Of a stretch of DNA of 64,000 nucleotides, positions 29,225 to 39,237 are shown piece by piece. The first letter of the stretch is position 1; each line of letters starts with the position of its first letter. The DNA lies in contig NZ_VZZZ01000003.1 in assembly GCF_009193265.1 (NCBI RefSeq), positions 464,264 to 528,263 of the forward strand. The letters run 5' to 3'. The notes beneath the pieces are model-generated. The model worked only from the letters and a program-made list of their open reading frames with translations, was not told the DNA's origin and did not search any database. The stretch is from Marinobacter changyiensis. Its GTDB lineage: Bacteria; Pseudomonadota; Gammaproteobacteria; Pseudomonadales; Oleiphilaceae. A program made the position numbers and the translations under genes.

Positions 29225-30204
29225 TCCACGATACCGCTACCCACTGACACGCCGAACTGATCCAGCAACTCTTTGAACGGCGAGCCACGACGACTGTAAT
29301 CCACCAGCTCTTCCTGGCCAACAATTTCCCGGGCAACGTAGCTGGCACTCCCGAGGCCGTCTACGAGACCAAGCTCGACCGCCTGCTCCCCGGTCCAGAT
29401 CAAACCGGAAAACAACCGCTCATCATTCGCGAGCCGGTCGCCCCGCCCTGCCTTCACCTGGTCGATAAACTGCTCATGAGTGGTGGCAAGAACCGACTCC
29501 CAGAAATTTACCTCACTTTCACTCTCCGGCGAGAAGGGATCCAGAAACGCCTTGTTTTCGCCGGCGGTATACAGCCGGCGCTCAACACCGAGTTTGTCCA
29601 TAATCCCCGTGAACCCGAACCCACCGGATACCACGCCGATAGAGCCCACCAGGCTCGCTTTGTCCGCATAGATTTCATCCGCGGCGGCGGCAATATAGTA
29701 GGCGCCGGAAGCACCGATGTCGGAAATAACCGCATACAGCTTTTTATCCGGATGCTTTTCCCTCAGGCGCTTGATCTCATCATAGATGTACCCTGACTGC
29801 ACAGGGCTGCCGCCCGGACTGTTAATGCGCAGCAGAACCGCCCTGGAGCGTTCATTTTCAAATGCTTCGCGCATGGCGCCCACAATGTTGTCCGCACTGG
29901 CATCCGCATCGGAGGCAATCGAGCCATTCACTTCGATAATGGCGGTGTGATCAGTCGTGGCCGAATCGAGACTGCTACTGAAAGGAAATTTGAACATCAA
30001 CAAAATTGCAAACAGGTAGAAAAACGTGAGTAGCTTGAAGAATATTCCCCATCGCCGGCTTTTGCGCTGCTCCGACTGCAGGGACATCACCAGTTTTTCA
30101 ATCAGTTTCCAGTCACGCCTGGACTCCGGCTCTTTTATGGCTGACGAGGGCGATGTGGACTTGCTGTCCCAGTCTGGCTTCTGACCTGATTCCCAATCTG
30201 TCAT
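29191..30204 (-). CDS. sppA: Signal peptide peptidase SppA (36K type)
   Basis: Inner-membrane serine protease that degrades cleaved signal peptides. Seen: one membrane helix at about residues 55-75, RINSPGGSPVQSGYIYDE, the Ser in GASGAYYIAAAADEIYAD and the probable catalytic Lys in TAGENKAFLDPFSP. It has 337 residues, the short one-domain form. The 3' end overlaps maf tail to tail. Confidence 0.94.
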   Translation of the reverse strand: MTDWESGQKPDWDSKSTSPSSAIKEPESRRDWKLIEKLVMSLQSEQRKSRRWGIFFKLLTFFYLFAILLMFKFPFSSSLDSATTDHTAIIEVNGSIASDADASADNIVGAMREAFENERSRAVLLRINSPGGSPVQSGYIYDEIKRLREKHPDKKLYAVISDIGASGAYYIAAAADEIYADKASLVGSIGVVSGGFGFTGIMDKLGVERRLYTAGENKAFLDPFSPESESEVNFWESVLATTHEQFIDQVKAGRGDRLANDERLFSGLIWTGEQAVELGLVDGLGSASYVAREIVGQEELVDYSRRGSPFKELLDQFGVSVGSGIVDQIVESRLELR

Positions 30205-30248
30205 TTAAACGTTCCTGATTAATAGAAAAGAAGATACTGGCTAAGCCT

Positions 30249-30896
30249 TCAGAGCCCCAGCTCGCGTCGCAGATCTGCGACAGAGCTCACCACCGCTTTG
30301 GGCTCATAGACCGACATTGTGACTTCGTCATGAACGCCCCAATCAACACCAATTGCAGGCATACCGATGCGCTGCGCCATTTCCATGTCATAAATCGTAT
30401 CTCCGATCATGACTGCCTCGTCAGGACGGATTCCATAAAAGGCAATGATCTCGGCCAGCATCGCGGGGTCGGGTTTGGAGCGGGTTTCATCGGCACATCG
30501 GGTCAGATCAAAGTGCGGCCCCAGCCCACTGGAGACCAGTGCACCTTCAAGGCCCCGCCGGCTTTTACCGGTCGCAACAGCCCGCCCCAATCCAGCGGTC
30601 TTGAGATCAACCAGCACCTCGACCATACCCGCGAAAACCTCACGGGGCGTTGTGACCTTGGCAAAAAAATACCGTCCGTAACCTTCACGCAGCCGCGTCA
30701 TCTCTGCCCGAGTGATACCGGGATAAAGCGATTCCAGCGCCTCAACCATACCCAAACCGATAATGTTGCGGTAAGCATCCCACTCCAGGGCCGGGTAACC
30801 AAGCTCGGTGGCGGCCTGATGCAGACTGCCGGCGATATGCTCTACCGAATCCACCAGCGTGCCATCCCAATCGAATATTGCGACTTTAATTGTCAT
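30249..30896 (-). CDS. HAD-IA hydrolase, phosphoglycolate-phosphatase-like
   Basis: HAD-superfamily phosphatase. Seen: the nucleophile motif FDWDGTLVDS at the N-terminus, a small helical cap, the Lys/Ser motifs ATGKSRRGLEGAL and KPDPAMLAEI, and GDTIYDMEMAQRIGMP for Mg2+. It has 215 residues from ATG 30896; a GTG at 30926 would add ten. It lies between rluC and sppA, the position of the gph-like gene in Pseudomonas. Its exact substrate is not shown. Confidence 0.88.
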   Translation of the reverse strand: MTIKVAIFDWDGTLVDSVEHIAGSLHQAATELGYPALEWDAYRNIIGLGMVEALESLYPGITRAEMTRLREGYGRYFFAKVTTPREVFAGMVEVLVDLKTAGLGRAVATGKSRRGLEGALVSSGLGPHFDLTRCADETRSKPDPAMLAEIIAFYGIRPDEAVMIGDTIYDMEMAQRIGMPAIGVDWGVHDEVTMSVYEPKAVVSSVADLRRELGL

Positions 30897-30972
30897 ACCT
30901 GCCCGATTCTCCGTTGTGTGCTTCACTGCCGGTTCTGTCTATCCGGTACCGTCTATTACAAGCCGTTACGCA

Positions 30973-32040
30973 TTACGAGCGTTTACGACCGTCCAGCAAG
31001 GAAAGGAAAGCTGAAAACGCCTCATCATAGGGCGCCTCCAGATCCATCGGCTCTCCCGTCACCGGCAATGCAAACTGCAGCCCGAAAGCATGCAACATCA
31101 GTCGTGCGCCGCCGCCCCGGCGAAAAGCTTTAAGGCTGACATCATCCATATACTTGTCGTCGCCCGCAATCGGATGACCAACGCAGGCGCTGTGCACTCT
31201 TATCTGGTGGGTACGTCCGGTGACGGGGGACGCCTGCACGAGGCTGTACCCGCTGTAAGACTCCAAAAGCCGAAACAAGGTAAGTGAGGCCTTGCCCGCC
31301 TCATCGACACGTACGCGGCGCTCACCGTTCGGGAGCTCGAAGCGCAGCAGGGGTTCATCAACACGCTCGCAAGTCTGCAGCCAGTCTCCGGCGACCAAAG
31401 CATGATAATGCTTTCTTATACGCCTATCCCGCAGCTCCTGCTGCAGGAACCTCAAGGCCGAGCGCTTCTTGGCAATCATCACCAGACCCGAGGTATCCCT
31501 GTCGAGCCTGTGCACCAGCTCCAGAAACCTGGCCTCGGGCCTGGCTGCCCTCAACACCTCAATGAGACCAAAACTGAGACCACTTCCACCATGAACCGCA
31601 ATCCCGGAGGGCTTGTTCACCACCAGCATCTGATCGTTCTCAAAGACAATAGCGGCTTCCATAACACCCTGAACCCGGGTGCCGGGCGCAGGCTTCTGTT
31701 CTTTCAGTTTCTGGGTAACCGGAGGAATCCTCACCAGGTCTCCGGCATTCAGTTTCGAGTCGGGACGTGTGCGGCCTTTATTAATGCGCACCTCTCCCTT
31801 GCGAATAACCCGGTAGATGAGGCTTTTGGGTACGCCTCTGAGACGCGCCATCAGGAAGTTGTCGAGGCGTTGGCCGGCATCATCCGGATCTATCGTCACG
31901 AACTGGACGTCACTGCGATACGACGTGGACGCCCCATCTTCCGGTGCCTCCGGAGAAACCGCTGGCCGGGAAACCGGGGGTTGGCCGGAGCCCTGCTTGG
32001 TTTGCTTCGGGCCGGATCGTTTGTGCTTGGAATCAGACAT
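30973..32040 (-). CDS. rluC: 23S rRNA pseudouridine synthase (955/2504/2580)
   Basis: Converts uridines 955, 2504 and 2580 of 23S rRNA to pseudouridine. Seen: a basic N-terminal tail, an S4 RNA-binding domain (GQRLDNFLMARLRGVPKSLI), the catalytic HRLDRDTSGLVMIAKK and LVQASPVTGRTHQIRVH. It has 355 residues from ATG 32040. It is divergent from rne, the usual gammaproteobacterial arrangement. Confidence 0.94.
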   Translation of the reverse strand: MSDSKHKRSGPKQTKQGSGQPPVSRPAVSPEAPEDGASTSYRSDVQFVTIDPDDAGQRLDNFLMARLRGVPKSLIYRVIRKGEVRINKGRTRPDSKLNAGDLVRIPPVTQKLKEQKPAPGTRVQGVMEAAIVFENDQMLVVNKPSGIAVHGGSGLSFGLIEVLRAARPEARFLELVHRLDRDTSGLVMIAKKRSALRFLQQELRDRRIRKHYHALVAGDWLQTCERVDEPLLRFELPNGERRVRVDEAGKASLTLFRLLESYSGYSLVQASPVTGRTHQIRVHSACVGHPIAGDDKYMDDVSLKAFRRGGGARLMLHAFGLQFALPVTGEPMDLEAPYDEAFSAFLSLLDGRKRS

Positions 32041-32648
32041 AACACCAGGTCGTTGCTGGCGCGCCGACCAGCGGGCGCGCGGGATTGATGAGCCAGACAA
32101 TTGCTGTTATATTCCGGCGATCTTCTCCGTTTGTCTACGGCATGGCCAGACTGCCAACCGCCGGAGCGGGTGAAGTATACCGACACTATCAGAGAGATTG
32201 AACGCCGGCGTCCCGATAAGTAAGGGCGTAGGCGTGTTCATTGTTGCCGGCGCAAGCCAGCTCACCTCAAATCTGGTGCAGCCGAGGACCCGGGAACAGA
32301 GTTTTTTTTAAAATAACCGTACGGAAAACCGACGGGCGCTATCTCGAAGAATCACTAGCAACACGCAGGGCCGGGCCGTCCAGCTTACGAATACGACGTG
32401 AGACCCAGGCGCCAGCGTGAACTTGAAAACGGACAACATGCATCAACAGACAACGAACTCCATTGACCATCTCCTGCTTCAATGCAGCGAGACAGTCTTT
32501 GGTATTTTCGGACGAGCGGGTCGTCTTTCCGCCCCCATCTGATTCGTCTGGCCGCCGTCTGAACCGGCGGTGGTGCGCAGGTTATACTTCGCAGGTACGC
32601 TTCAGTCGGTTTTCTGTCTTCATCTAACGACAGGAAACACGACTTTCC
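32041..32648. promoter_or_regulatory. rluC-rne divergent interval and long rne leader
   Basis: 608 bp without a gene. On the rne side are a GC-rich hairpin CCGCCG-TCTGAAC-CGGCGG (about 32553-32571) and a 10-bp stem GTTTTCTGTC/GACAGGAAAC (32609-32638, one G-U pair) that includes the AGGAAA ahead of the ATG. A long structured leader is known to let RNase E destabilise its own mRNA in E. coli; the same role here is inference. Confidence 0.5.
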
Positions 32649-35600
32649 ATGAAAAGAATGCTGATCAATGCAACTCACCCAGAAGAGTTGCGCGTCGCCC
32701 TCGTTGACGGACAACGCCTTTTCGATCTTGATATCGAATCCAGCTCCCGCGAACAGAAAAAATCCAACATCTACAAAGGCCGCATCACCCGGGTAGAACC
32801 TAGCCTGGAAGCCGCATTTGTGGATTTTGGCGCTGATCGTCACGGATTTTTGCCACTGAAAGAAATTTCAAAAGAATACTTCAAGAAATCGCCCGGCCAG
32901 ATTGAAGGCAAGGTCAACATCAAGGAAGTGCTCTCCGAAGGACAGGAAGTCATCATCCAGGTTGACAAGGAAGAGCGCGGCAACAAGGGCGCAGCCCTCA
33001 CCACGTTTATCTCGCTGGCTGGCCGCTACCTGGTTCTGATGCCCAACAACGCCCGCGCCGGTGGCATTTCCCGTCGCATTGAAGGTGAAGAGCGGGCCCA
33101 GCTCAAAGAAGCCATGAGTGGTGTTCAGGTTCCCAAGTCCATGGGCATCATCGTCCGGACCGCAGGGATCGGGCGCACTGCTGAAGAGCTGCAATGGGAC
33201 CTTGATTACCTGGTCCAGTTCTGGGAGGCGATCAGCCAGGCCGCGGGCGAACGCAAGGCGCCGTTCCTGATCCACCAGGAAAGCAACGTTATTATCCGGG
33301 CCGTGCGGGATTACCTGCGCCAGGACATTGGCGAAGTGCTGATAGACTCTTCGGTGGTCTATGAGGACGTGCTGAACTTCGTTCGTGCAGTAATGCCCTC
33401 CTTCGAAAACAAGATCAAGCTGTATCAGGACGAAATCCCCCTGTTCAGCCGATACCAGATTGAAGGCCAGATCGAAACCGCCTTCCAGCGTGAAGTGAAG
33501 CTTCCCTCCGGTGGCTCCATCGTAATCGACCCGACCGAAGCTCTGGTCTCAATCGACATCAACTCCTCTCGTGCCACCAAAGGTCACGACATTGAGGAAA
33601 CTGCGCTGCAAACCAACCTCGAAGCGGCGGAAGAGATCGCCCGCCAGCTTCGCCTGCGTGACATGGGTGGCTTGATCGTCATTGACTTCATCGATATGAC
33701 CCCTGCCCGCCACCAGCGCGACGTTGAGCAGAAAGTTCGCGAAGCGCTGGAAATTGACCGTGCCCGGGTACAGGTCGGAAAAATCTCGCGGTTCGGCTTG
33801 CTGGAAATGTCCAGACAACGCCTGCGCCCCTCTCTCGGCGAGACGCGCTCCGAAGTCTGCCCGCGCTGTGACGGACAGGGCACCATTCGTGGCATTGAAT
33901 CCCTTGCCCTGAGCATCATGCGACTCATTTATGAAGAGTCGTCAAAAGATAAAACCGGCGAAGTGCGCGCCATCGTGCCCATTTCCGTCGCGACCTTCCT
34001 GCTGAACGAGAAACGCAAGCAAATTGCCGACATCGAAGCACTCCAGGAAGTTGAAATCGTCATTGTTCCCGCCACTCATATGGAAACACCGCACTTTGAA
34101 ATCCTGCGGATGCGGGATGATGAGTCCGGTGCGGAGCGCACTTCCAGCTATCAGGTAGCACAGGAATACTCGGTCCGGGAAGAAGAGGCCATCGAAGCGC
34201 CCGCAAGTCGGGAACCGGTTCGTGAAGAAGCTGCCGTAAAGGCCATTCGCCCGACGACTGCGCCCTCCCCTGCAGCAGCCCCTGTGGCGGCGGTCAACAA
34301 GGTCGAGGACGAAGAAGGGCTGTTTGCCAAACTGTCCCGGAAAATCTCCAATTTCTTTAACGGTGAAGAAGAAACTTCCGGCCAAAGAACCCAGCCTGCG
34401 CGCCCTGCTCAGAGCGCACGGAGCACACCGGATCGGCAGGATCGCCGCAAATCAAGAGTGGCCAGAGGTGGTGATAGCCGCCCGGAGAATCGCACCACTG
34501 AGCGTCGCCCGACCGGGCAGAGCGCAGGCGATGACACCCGTAACAAGAGCCGCGGTGGCCGGGATGGCAGTAACCGTGGCCGCAATAACCGGGATGACAA
34601 CCGCGGTCAGAACCGCACCCAGGGCCAGAGTCAAAGCGCCGCACAAACCCCGACTGCGGACAGCGGTCGCAAGGAAACTGCCCGCAAAGAAGAACGCACA
34701 CCGGCAGCTAATCGGGATGCGGAGCGTAAACCCCAAAGTAATCGCGAGCCTAGCGGCGAGCGCGAGCCAAGCGGTAATCGCGAACAGAGCCAGACAACCC
34801 GTAGCGACCAGACCGGAGGTGATGAAAAGCGCCGCCGGCCCCGTCGCCAGCGCTCCCGGGACGGCTCCCCGGTAGAAACACCGGTGAGCAACCCGGCCGA
34901 TCGCAAGCCCAGTGCAGCAGAGAGCCAGGGCACGGACCAGGCCGCTGACAAGCCGCACGCAACGGCAGCCACCGCCGCCAGCCAGGAGACGCCGAAAGCG
35001 GAGCCGCAGAAGCGCCGTGATACGGCGAAATCCGAAGCTTCAGGCCAAGGTGCTCAAACCGAAGCCGCAACCGCAGCGGCGGGTACCGCCACGCCGGCAG
35101 CAGAGTCCACTGCGGACAAGAAGCCAGTTGCTGAGCAGCCGCAAGTGTCCGACAAGTTGAACACTGACGCGGAAAAGGCCCCGGGCGAAAAGACAGACCA
35201 GGCAAAAGCTGAGCAATCAGAGCGCGCGGCAAAGCCCGACGTGACTCCGGCAACCCAGCAACCGGAAGAACCTGCGAAGGACCAGGCAGCGGACGCACCC
35301 ACCGCCGCACCAGAGCAAGCCAGGGAAGATAAAACTCCCGAAGCTCCGACTCCAGCGGCATCGCCAGCTTCCGCGGCCAGCCCGGCTAAAGAAGAAGACA
35401 AGGCCGCACCGGAAGATACGGTCGCCGAGCAAACCGCCGTGCCAGAAAAGTCAGCCGACGAAAAACCTGCTGCCCGAAAGCCCCGTACACCGGGTAGGCC
35501 CAGAGCAGGCAGCAAGAAGCCGGCTGCTACCAAAGAGGCGGTTAAAGACAGCACCGAGAACGCCGAGAAGGCCTCTGCTGCGCCAGAAACCAGGCCCAGC

Positions 35601-35954
35601 GAGAGCCCGGCAGACTCTGGCCACATAACCCATGAGACACCCGAGCCCGCAGCCAAGGCTCCACCGGCTAAAGAAGCGGCAAAGGAAAAGCCCCAGCCAG
35701 CCGCAAAGCCGGAACCTGAGCAAAAACCGGAATCCGGGCAAGCGCCGGACGCTGCGCAACAACCGGCAGATGCCGTGTCGTCTGATTCCACCGAGGCATC
35801 GAACCCGAAACTGGCGATGCAAACCACCCCAGGTCGCGCCTACAATGACCCCCGGGAGGTTCGGAAACGTCAATTGGCCGCAGAGAAAGCCGCAGCAGAA
35901 GCCAAAGCCGGAAGCCAGACGTCCAGCTCTGAGGAGTCAGCAAAAGACTCCTAG
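32649..35954 (+). CDS. rne: Ribonuclease E
   Basis: Essential endoribonuclease and scaffold of the RNA degradosome. Seen: N-terminal catalytic half (about 1-520) with an S1 domain ([20 protein letters not shown]), the DNase-I-like site with [12 protein letters not shown] and IVIDFIDM, and the zinc-link CPRCDGQG. The C-terminal half (about 530-1101) is low-complexity. It has an amphipathic helix-like [12 protein letters not shown], an Arg-rich RNA-binding stretch, then a long Ala/Pro/Glu/Lys tail. It has 1101 residues, near the pseudomonad size. Confidence 0.97.
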   Translation: MKRMLINATHPEELRVALVDGQRLFDLDIESSSREQKKSNIYKGRITRVEPSLEAAFVDFGADRHGFLPLKEISKEYFKKSPGQIEGKVNIKEVLSEGQEVIIQVDKEERGNKGAALTTFISLAGRYLVLMPNNARAGGISRRIEGEERAQLKEAMSGVQVPKSMGIIVRTAGIGRTAEELQWDLDYLVQFWEAISQAAGERKAPFLIHQESNVIIRAVRDYLRQDIGEVLIDSSVVYEDVLNFVRAVMPSFENKIKLYQDEIPLFSRYQIEGQIETAFQREVKLPSGGSIVIDPTEALVSIDINSSRATKGHDIEETALQTNLEAAEEIARQLRLRDMGGLIVIDFIDMTPARHQRDVEQKVREALEIDRARVQVGKISRFGLLEMSRQRLRPSLGETRSEVCPRCDGQGTIRGIESLALSIMRLIYEESSKDKTGEVRAIVPISVATFLLNEKRKQIADIEALQEVEIVIVPATHMETPHFEILRMRDDESGAERTSSYQVAQEYSVREEEAIEAPASREPVREEAAVKAIRPTTAPSPAAAPVAAVNKVEDEEGLFAKLSRKISNFFNGEEETSGQRTQPARPAQSARSTPDRQDRRKSRVARGGDSRPENRTTERRPTGQSAGDDTRNKSRGGRDGSNRGRNNRDDNRGQNRTQGQSQSAAQTPTADSGRKETARKEERTPAANRDAERKPQSNREPSGEREPSGNREQSQTTRSDQTGGDEKRRRPRRQRSRDGSPVETPVSNPADRKPSAAESQGTDQAADKPHATAATAASQETPKAEPQKRRDTAKSEASGQGAQTEAATAAAGTATPAAESTADKKPVAEQPQVSDKLNTDAEKAPGEKTDQAKAEQSERAAKPDVTPATQQPEEPAKDQAADAPTAAPEQAREDKTPEAPTPAASPASAASPAKEEDKAAPEDTVAEQTAVPEKSADEKPAARKPRTPGRPRAGSKKPAATKEAVKDSTENAEKASAAPETRPSESPADSGHITHETPEPAAKAPPAKEAAKEKPQPAAKPEPEQKPESGQAPDAAQQPADAVSSDSTEASNPKLAMQTTPGRAYNDPREVRKRQLAAEKAAAEAKAGSQTSSSEESAKDS

Positions 35955-36031
35955 ACCTACCTGACGGGAAGGCGCCTCTTTTGGCCCTTCCCGCTTTCCG
36001 AATGCCACGGCTGATCGCCAGGAGCAATGCA

Positions 36032-36571
36032 ATGCTATCCAATGCGGAAATCGAAGCACTTGAAGACATCCTTTTCGCTGAACCCTGGGGCGAAGATGCT
36101 CTGGATTTCTTTGGGCTTCATGGCGTCGTCTGCGCCAGTGTCGTCGGGCCGGTTCAGCTCTCGACAGACAGGATTTTCCTGCTGGCAACGGGTCTGGACG
36201 CCCTACCGGAGGCCGGTGTGCCCGACACGTTTGGTACCCTGGCTCTGCAACTGGCAGATGCCCTGGCACATTTACTGGATATGGGACAGTCGCTTGAACT
36301 TCCGGAGCCGGAAGACGGCGACCCCATAAACGCTCTCGAAAACTGGTGTGCCGGCTTCGTTGATACCTTCCTGGAAAACGAGGAAGACTGGCTGAAGATT
36401 GACGAAGCTGAGACCGCCGATTTACTGGTGCCGATGATGACCCTGTCGGGGCTATTTGATGACGAGGATTTTCAGAAGGTCAGAGACAGCGAACAGCTGA
36501 CTCAGCAAATGGCCGAAGCCATTCCCGAATCCTTAACCGATCTCTACCTGCTGTTTCACGCCCCGGCCTGA
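36032..36571 (+). CDS. UPF0149 family (YecA/YgfB) protein
   Basis: 179 acidic residues with the UPF0149 pattern: MLSNAEIEALEDILF, GLHGVVCASVVGP, ENWCAGFVDTFLENE, and an acidic C-terminal half. Function is poorly defined in the family. The ATG at 36032 has AGGAG seven bases upstream; the open frame to 35981 is not supported. The gene lies 77 bp after rne on the same strand and its end overlaps the convergent PHP gene by 16 bp. Confidence 0.85.
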   Translation: MLSNAEIEALEDILFAEPWGEDALDFFGLHGVVCASVVGPVQLSTDRIFLLATGLDALPEAGVPDTFGTLALQLADALAHLLDMGQSLELPEPEDGDPINALENWCAGFVDTFLENEEDWLKIDEAETADLLVPMMTLSGLFDDEDFQKVRDSEQLTQQMAEAIPESLTDLYLLFHAPA

Positions 36572-37431
36572 TTGACCGGAGTTTTAAAATGCTGCCAGAT
36601 CGGGTCCAACCCTTCTGGCAAGTCCGGTATCACTCCCAACTCACACCAGGCAGCGCCTGGAAAGTGGAAATCACTGCCCTGGGACGCCAGCATTTTTTCA
36701 CGCCGACACAGTTCCGCCAGAAAGCCCAGATCACCACTGGACTGACCGGAGGTTGATACCTCAATCCCCCGACCGCCACAACGACCGAAGTCGGATACCA
36801 GCGATCGCAGTTTGGTTGCCGTCATTTTATACTTTCTTGGATGAGCAATGACTGCAAGCCCCCCCGCCTGGCGAATCCAGCCGACAACGGTCTCAAGTTC
36901 CGGCCAGAATGCCTTTACATCACCAGGCTTGCCCGAGCCCAGATGGCGCTTGAAGGCCTGGTTCATATCTTTGACTACCCCGGCTTCGATCAACGCCTTG
37001 GCAAAATGGGGCCGCCCCGGCACATCGTCATCCGCAAGGGCTGTCGCCTTCGCCAATAAGTCGGGTACCCGAAGCTTCTCGAGACGATCGGCAATAGTGC
37101 GTGCGCGACGCCAGCGGTTGTCGTGCTGCTCTGCCACCGCTGCAACAAATTCAGGCTGATCTGGATCAAAGTCCAACCCCACAATATGGATAGTCAGCGA
37201 CTTCCAGACGCACGACAGTTCGATGCCGGTAATCAGGGTGATACCCACTTCCTCCGCAACCGCGCGAGCCATCTCTATACCGCCAATGGTATCGTGATCA
37301 GTTAACGCCAAATGGGTGACCCCGTTTGCTTCTGCTCGCAATATCAGATCACGGGGTGTTAATGCACCGTCTGAGATGCGACTGTGGCAGTGGAGATCAA
37401 TGCAGGCTGGTCGGGCTTGAGGTATAGTCAC
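36556..37431 (-). CDS. PHP-domain phosphoesterase (RNase AM / YciV-like)
   Basis: PHP-fold metal-dependent phosphoesterase. The YciV/RNase AM branch trims 5' ends of rRNA and hydrolyses 3',5'-nucleoside bisphosphates. Seen: DLHCHSRISDGALTP, LTDHDTIGG, TGIELSC, and AVIAHPRKYKM. It has 291 residues from GTG 37431, like E. coli YciV (293); the TTG at 37485 would give a non-family extension. GGA lies six bases before the GTG. Confidence 0.9.
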   Translation of the reverse strand: MTIPQARPACIDLHCHSRISDGALTPRDLILRAEANGVTHLALTDHDTIGGIEMARAVAEEVGITLITGIELSCVWKSLTIHIVGLDFDPDQPEFVAAVAEQHDNRWRRARTIADRLEKLRVPDLLAKATALADDDVPGRPHFAKALIEAGVVKDMNQAFKRHLGSGKPGDVKAFWPELETVVGWIRQAGGLAVIAHPRKYKMTATKLRSLVSDFGRCGGRGIEVSTSGQSSGDLGFLAELCRREKMLASQGSDFHFPGAAWCELGVIPDLPEGLDPIWQHFKTPVNQAGA

Positions 37432-37578
37432 GTAATATCCGTTTTGGGGTCGGCTTGCCAGCGTGCAGCCGGCCTGTGGTAACAACTACGCTGAGTGTAC
37501 CAGTTTAGTAACAATTTATTAGTGCCAACTAAAATAGCATCTACCTGTACTGACCCCATAACCGGAGTGTGTCGAGAA

Positions 37579-37878
37579 ATGTACTACGCCATTATGAGCC
37601 AGGATATCCCGAACAGTCTTTCACTACGCATGTCGGCCCGCCCGGCGCATCTGGAAAGACTCGAAGCTCTCAAATCAGAGGGTCGCCTGATGCTGGCTGG
37701 CCCCCATCCGGCTCTGGACACGCCGGATCCGGGCGACGCCGGCTTTACCGGCAGTCTGGTCATCGCCGAATTTGACTCGCTTGAAGCAGCCCAGGCCTGG
37801 GCTGATGACGACCCTTACGTTGCCGCCGGAGTATATGAGAGCGTTGTGGTCAAGCCCTTCAAGCGGGTTCTGCCCTGA
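37579..37878 (+). CDS. yciI: YciI-family protein
   Basis: Small alpha/beta-barrel dimer protein of 99 residues with the family opening [17 protein letters not shown] and a conserved [17 protein letters not shown]. Family members are muconolactone-isomerase-like; the role in bacteria is unclear. It is divergent from the PHP gene, as yciI and yciV are close in many gammaproteobacteria. Start ATG 37579 matches the family; the frame opens earlier at 37495. Confidence 0.9.
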   Translation: MYYAIMSQDIPNSLSLRMSARPAHLERLEALKSEGRLMLAGPHPALDTPDPGDAGFTGSLVIAEFDSLEAAQAWADDDPYVAAGVYESVVVKPFKRVLP

Positions 37879-37985
37879 TCCATCGGCTGGCCAGTATGAG
37901 TTTTTTGTAATAAAGACCGGCTTGATTGGCTCAGGAACTGTGCCAAAATTGCGCCTTTGAACACGACACGCAGGAATCGTATTTT

Positions 37986-38657
37986 GTGATCTCATTTCGT
38001 CTGCTTGCTTTCATACTTTTGACCGTCGCCAGCTGCACAGCAGCGCAGGCGCAAACGGTCTATATCGATGACACGCTCTTTGTCCCCCTTCGCGGTGGCC
38101 AGGGAACAGAATACCGGATTTTGCACAATGGCCTGCGTAGCGGTACCCCCGTGGAGTTACTGGAGCGCAGTGACTCCGGCTACAGCCGGATCCGCACTCC
38201 GCAAGGCCTTGAAGGCTGGGTAGTCTCCCGTTTTCTATCCGAACAGCCGATTGCCCGGGATCGCTTGGCCGCAGCTACCAAAGAGCTTGAAGCGACCAAG
38301 AATCAACTGGCGGAAGTGCGGGAACAACTGCAATCGATTCAGGCCGAGCGTGACCAGTTAGCCGCCTCCGAGGAAACCCTCGAGAGCCGTTCCCAGTCGC
38401 TGGCCAGCGAACTTGAGGAGGTCAAAACAGTTTCCGCCAACGCATTGACACTGGATCGCCGCAACCGGGAGTTGCAGGAAACCAATCAGAAAATCCGCAA
38501 TGACCTGGAAGTTCTTACCGCGGAAAAGGAACGCCTTGAAGCCAAAAGCGAATCCGACTTCATGCTGTTAAGTGCGGGGCTGGTATTGCTGGGTATGTTC
38601 CTGGCGGTTGTTATCCCATTGCTCAAGCCGTCGCGCAAGAACGATAACTGGGCCTGA
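37986..38657 (+). CDS. SH3-domain protein with coiled coil and C-terminal anchor
   Basis: Envelope protein: signal peptide (about 23 residues, ending AQAQ), a bacterial SH3 domain at about 25-80 (VPLRGGQGTEYRI...GLEGWVVSRFLS), a coiled coil at about 90-190, one membrane helix at about 195-217 and a short basic tail. This is the architecture of the SH3/anchor (YgiM-like) family. The start is GTG 37986, giving a clean signal peptide of a 223-residue protein. Function unknown; murein association is plausible. Confidence 0.85.
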   Translation: MISFRLLAFILLTVASCTAAQAQTVYIDDTLFVPLRGGQGTEYRILHNGLRSGTPVELLERSDSGYSRIRTPQGLEGWVVSRFLSEQPIARDRLAAATKELEATKNQLAEVREQLQSIQAERDQLAASEETLESRSQSLASELEEVKTVSANALTLDRRNRELQETNQKIRNDLEVLTAEKERLEAKSESDFMLLSAGLVLLGMFLAVVIPLLKPSRKNDNWA

Positions 38658-38724
38658 AACAAGCTTCTGATTCTCAAGGTATCGGCCGGGGCGCTTCAAT
38701 ACAGCCCCGGCCAACATCCCACTT

Positions 38725-39219
38725 TTAATTGCCAGTGACGTCCAGCGGTTTCTCCGACACCACAATGCCGTTGTTATCCGCGTAGACGTAATGGCCCGGG
38801 TAAAAGGTTACCCCACCAAAGGTAACCGGCACGTTGAGATCGCCCAGGTCACGCTTTTCAGACTTCCGCGGATGCGCCCCCAACGCCTGAACACCCAAGG
38901 CCGTGGTGCCCACGATATCAACGTCCCGGATACAGCCATTGATAATGAGGCCTGCCCAGCCCTTCTCGGCGGCCTTCTCGGCCAGCATATCTCCCAACAG
39001 AGCCACCTTTTTGGAAGCGGCCCCATCCACCACCATGACCCGCCCTTCCCCGGGCAAGCCAACCTGCTTTTTAACTACGGAATTGTCTTCAAAGCATTTC
39101 ACCGTCACGATTTCACCGCCGAAGGCAGTGATGCCGCCGTAGTTCCTGAACCCGGGCTCCACAACCTGCACCTCGGGGTAATCATCACAAAGATCGGGGG
39201 TCACGATAGGCACTCGCAC
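38725..39219 (-). CDS. rraA: RraA-family protein (RNase E inhibitor type)
   Basis: Trimeric RraA-fold protein of 164 residues. True RraA binds RNase E and dampens its activity; relatives act as 4-hydroxy-4-methyl-2-oxoglutarate aldolases. Seen: [45 protein letters not shown] and [21 protein letters not shown] start. It lies 18 bp after ppsA, so probably co-transcribed. The presence of G-x-R-D near NGCIRDVD leaves the aldolase activity possible. Confidence 0.9.
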   Translation of the reverse strand: MRVPIVTPDLCDDYPEVQVVEPGFRNYGGITAFGGEIVTVKCFEDNSVVKKQVGLPGEGRVMVVDGAASKKVALLGDMLAEKAAEKGWAGLIINGCIRDVDIVGTTALGVQALGAHPRKSEKRDLGDLNVPVTFGGVTFYPGHYVYADNNGIVVSEKPLDVTGN

Positions 39220-39237
39220 TCTCCTGCGTTCAGTCTG

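Noticed and set aside
34380..35950. Repetitive low-complexity coding considered as an inserted or separate gene
   Set aside because: It is the normal disordered C-terminal scaffold half of RNase E, in frame with the catalytic half. The many frames on the other strand come from its biased composition.
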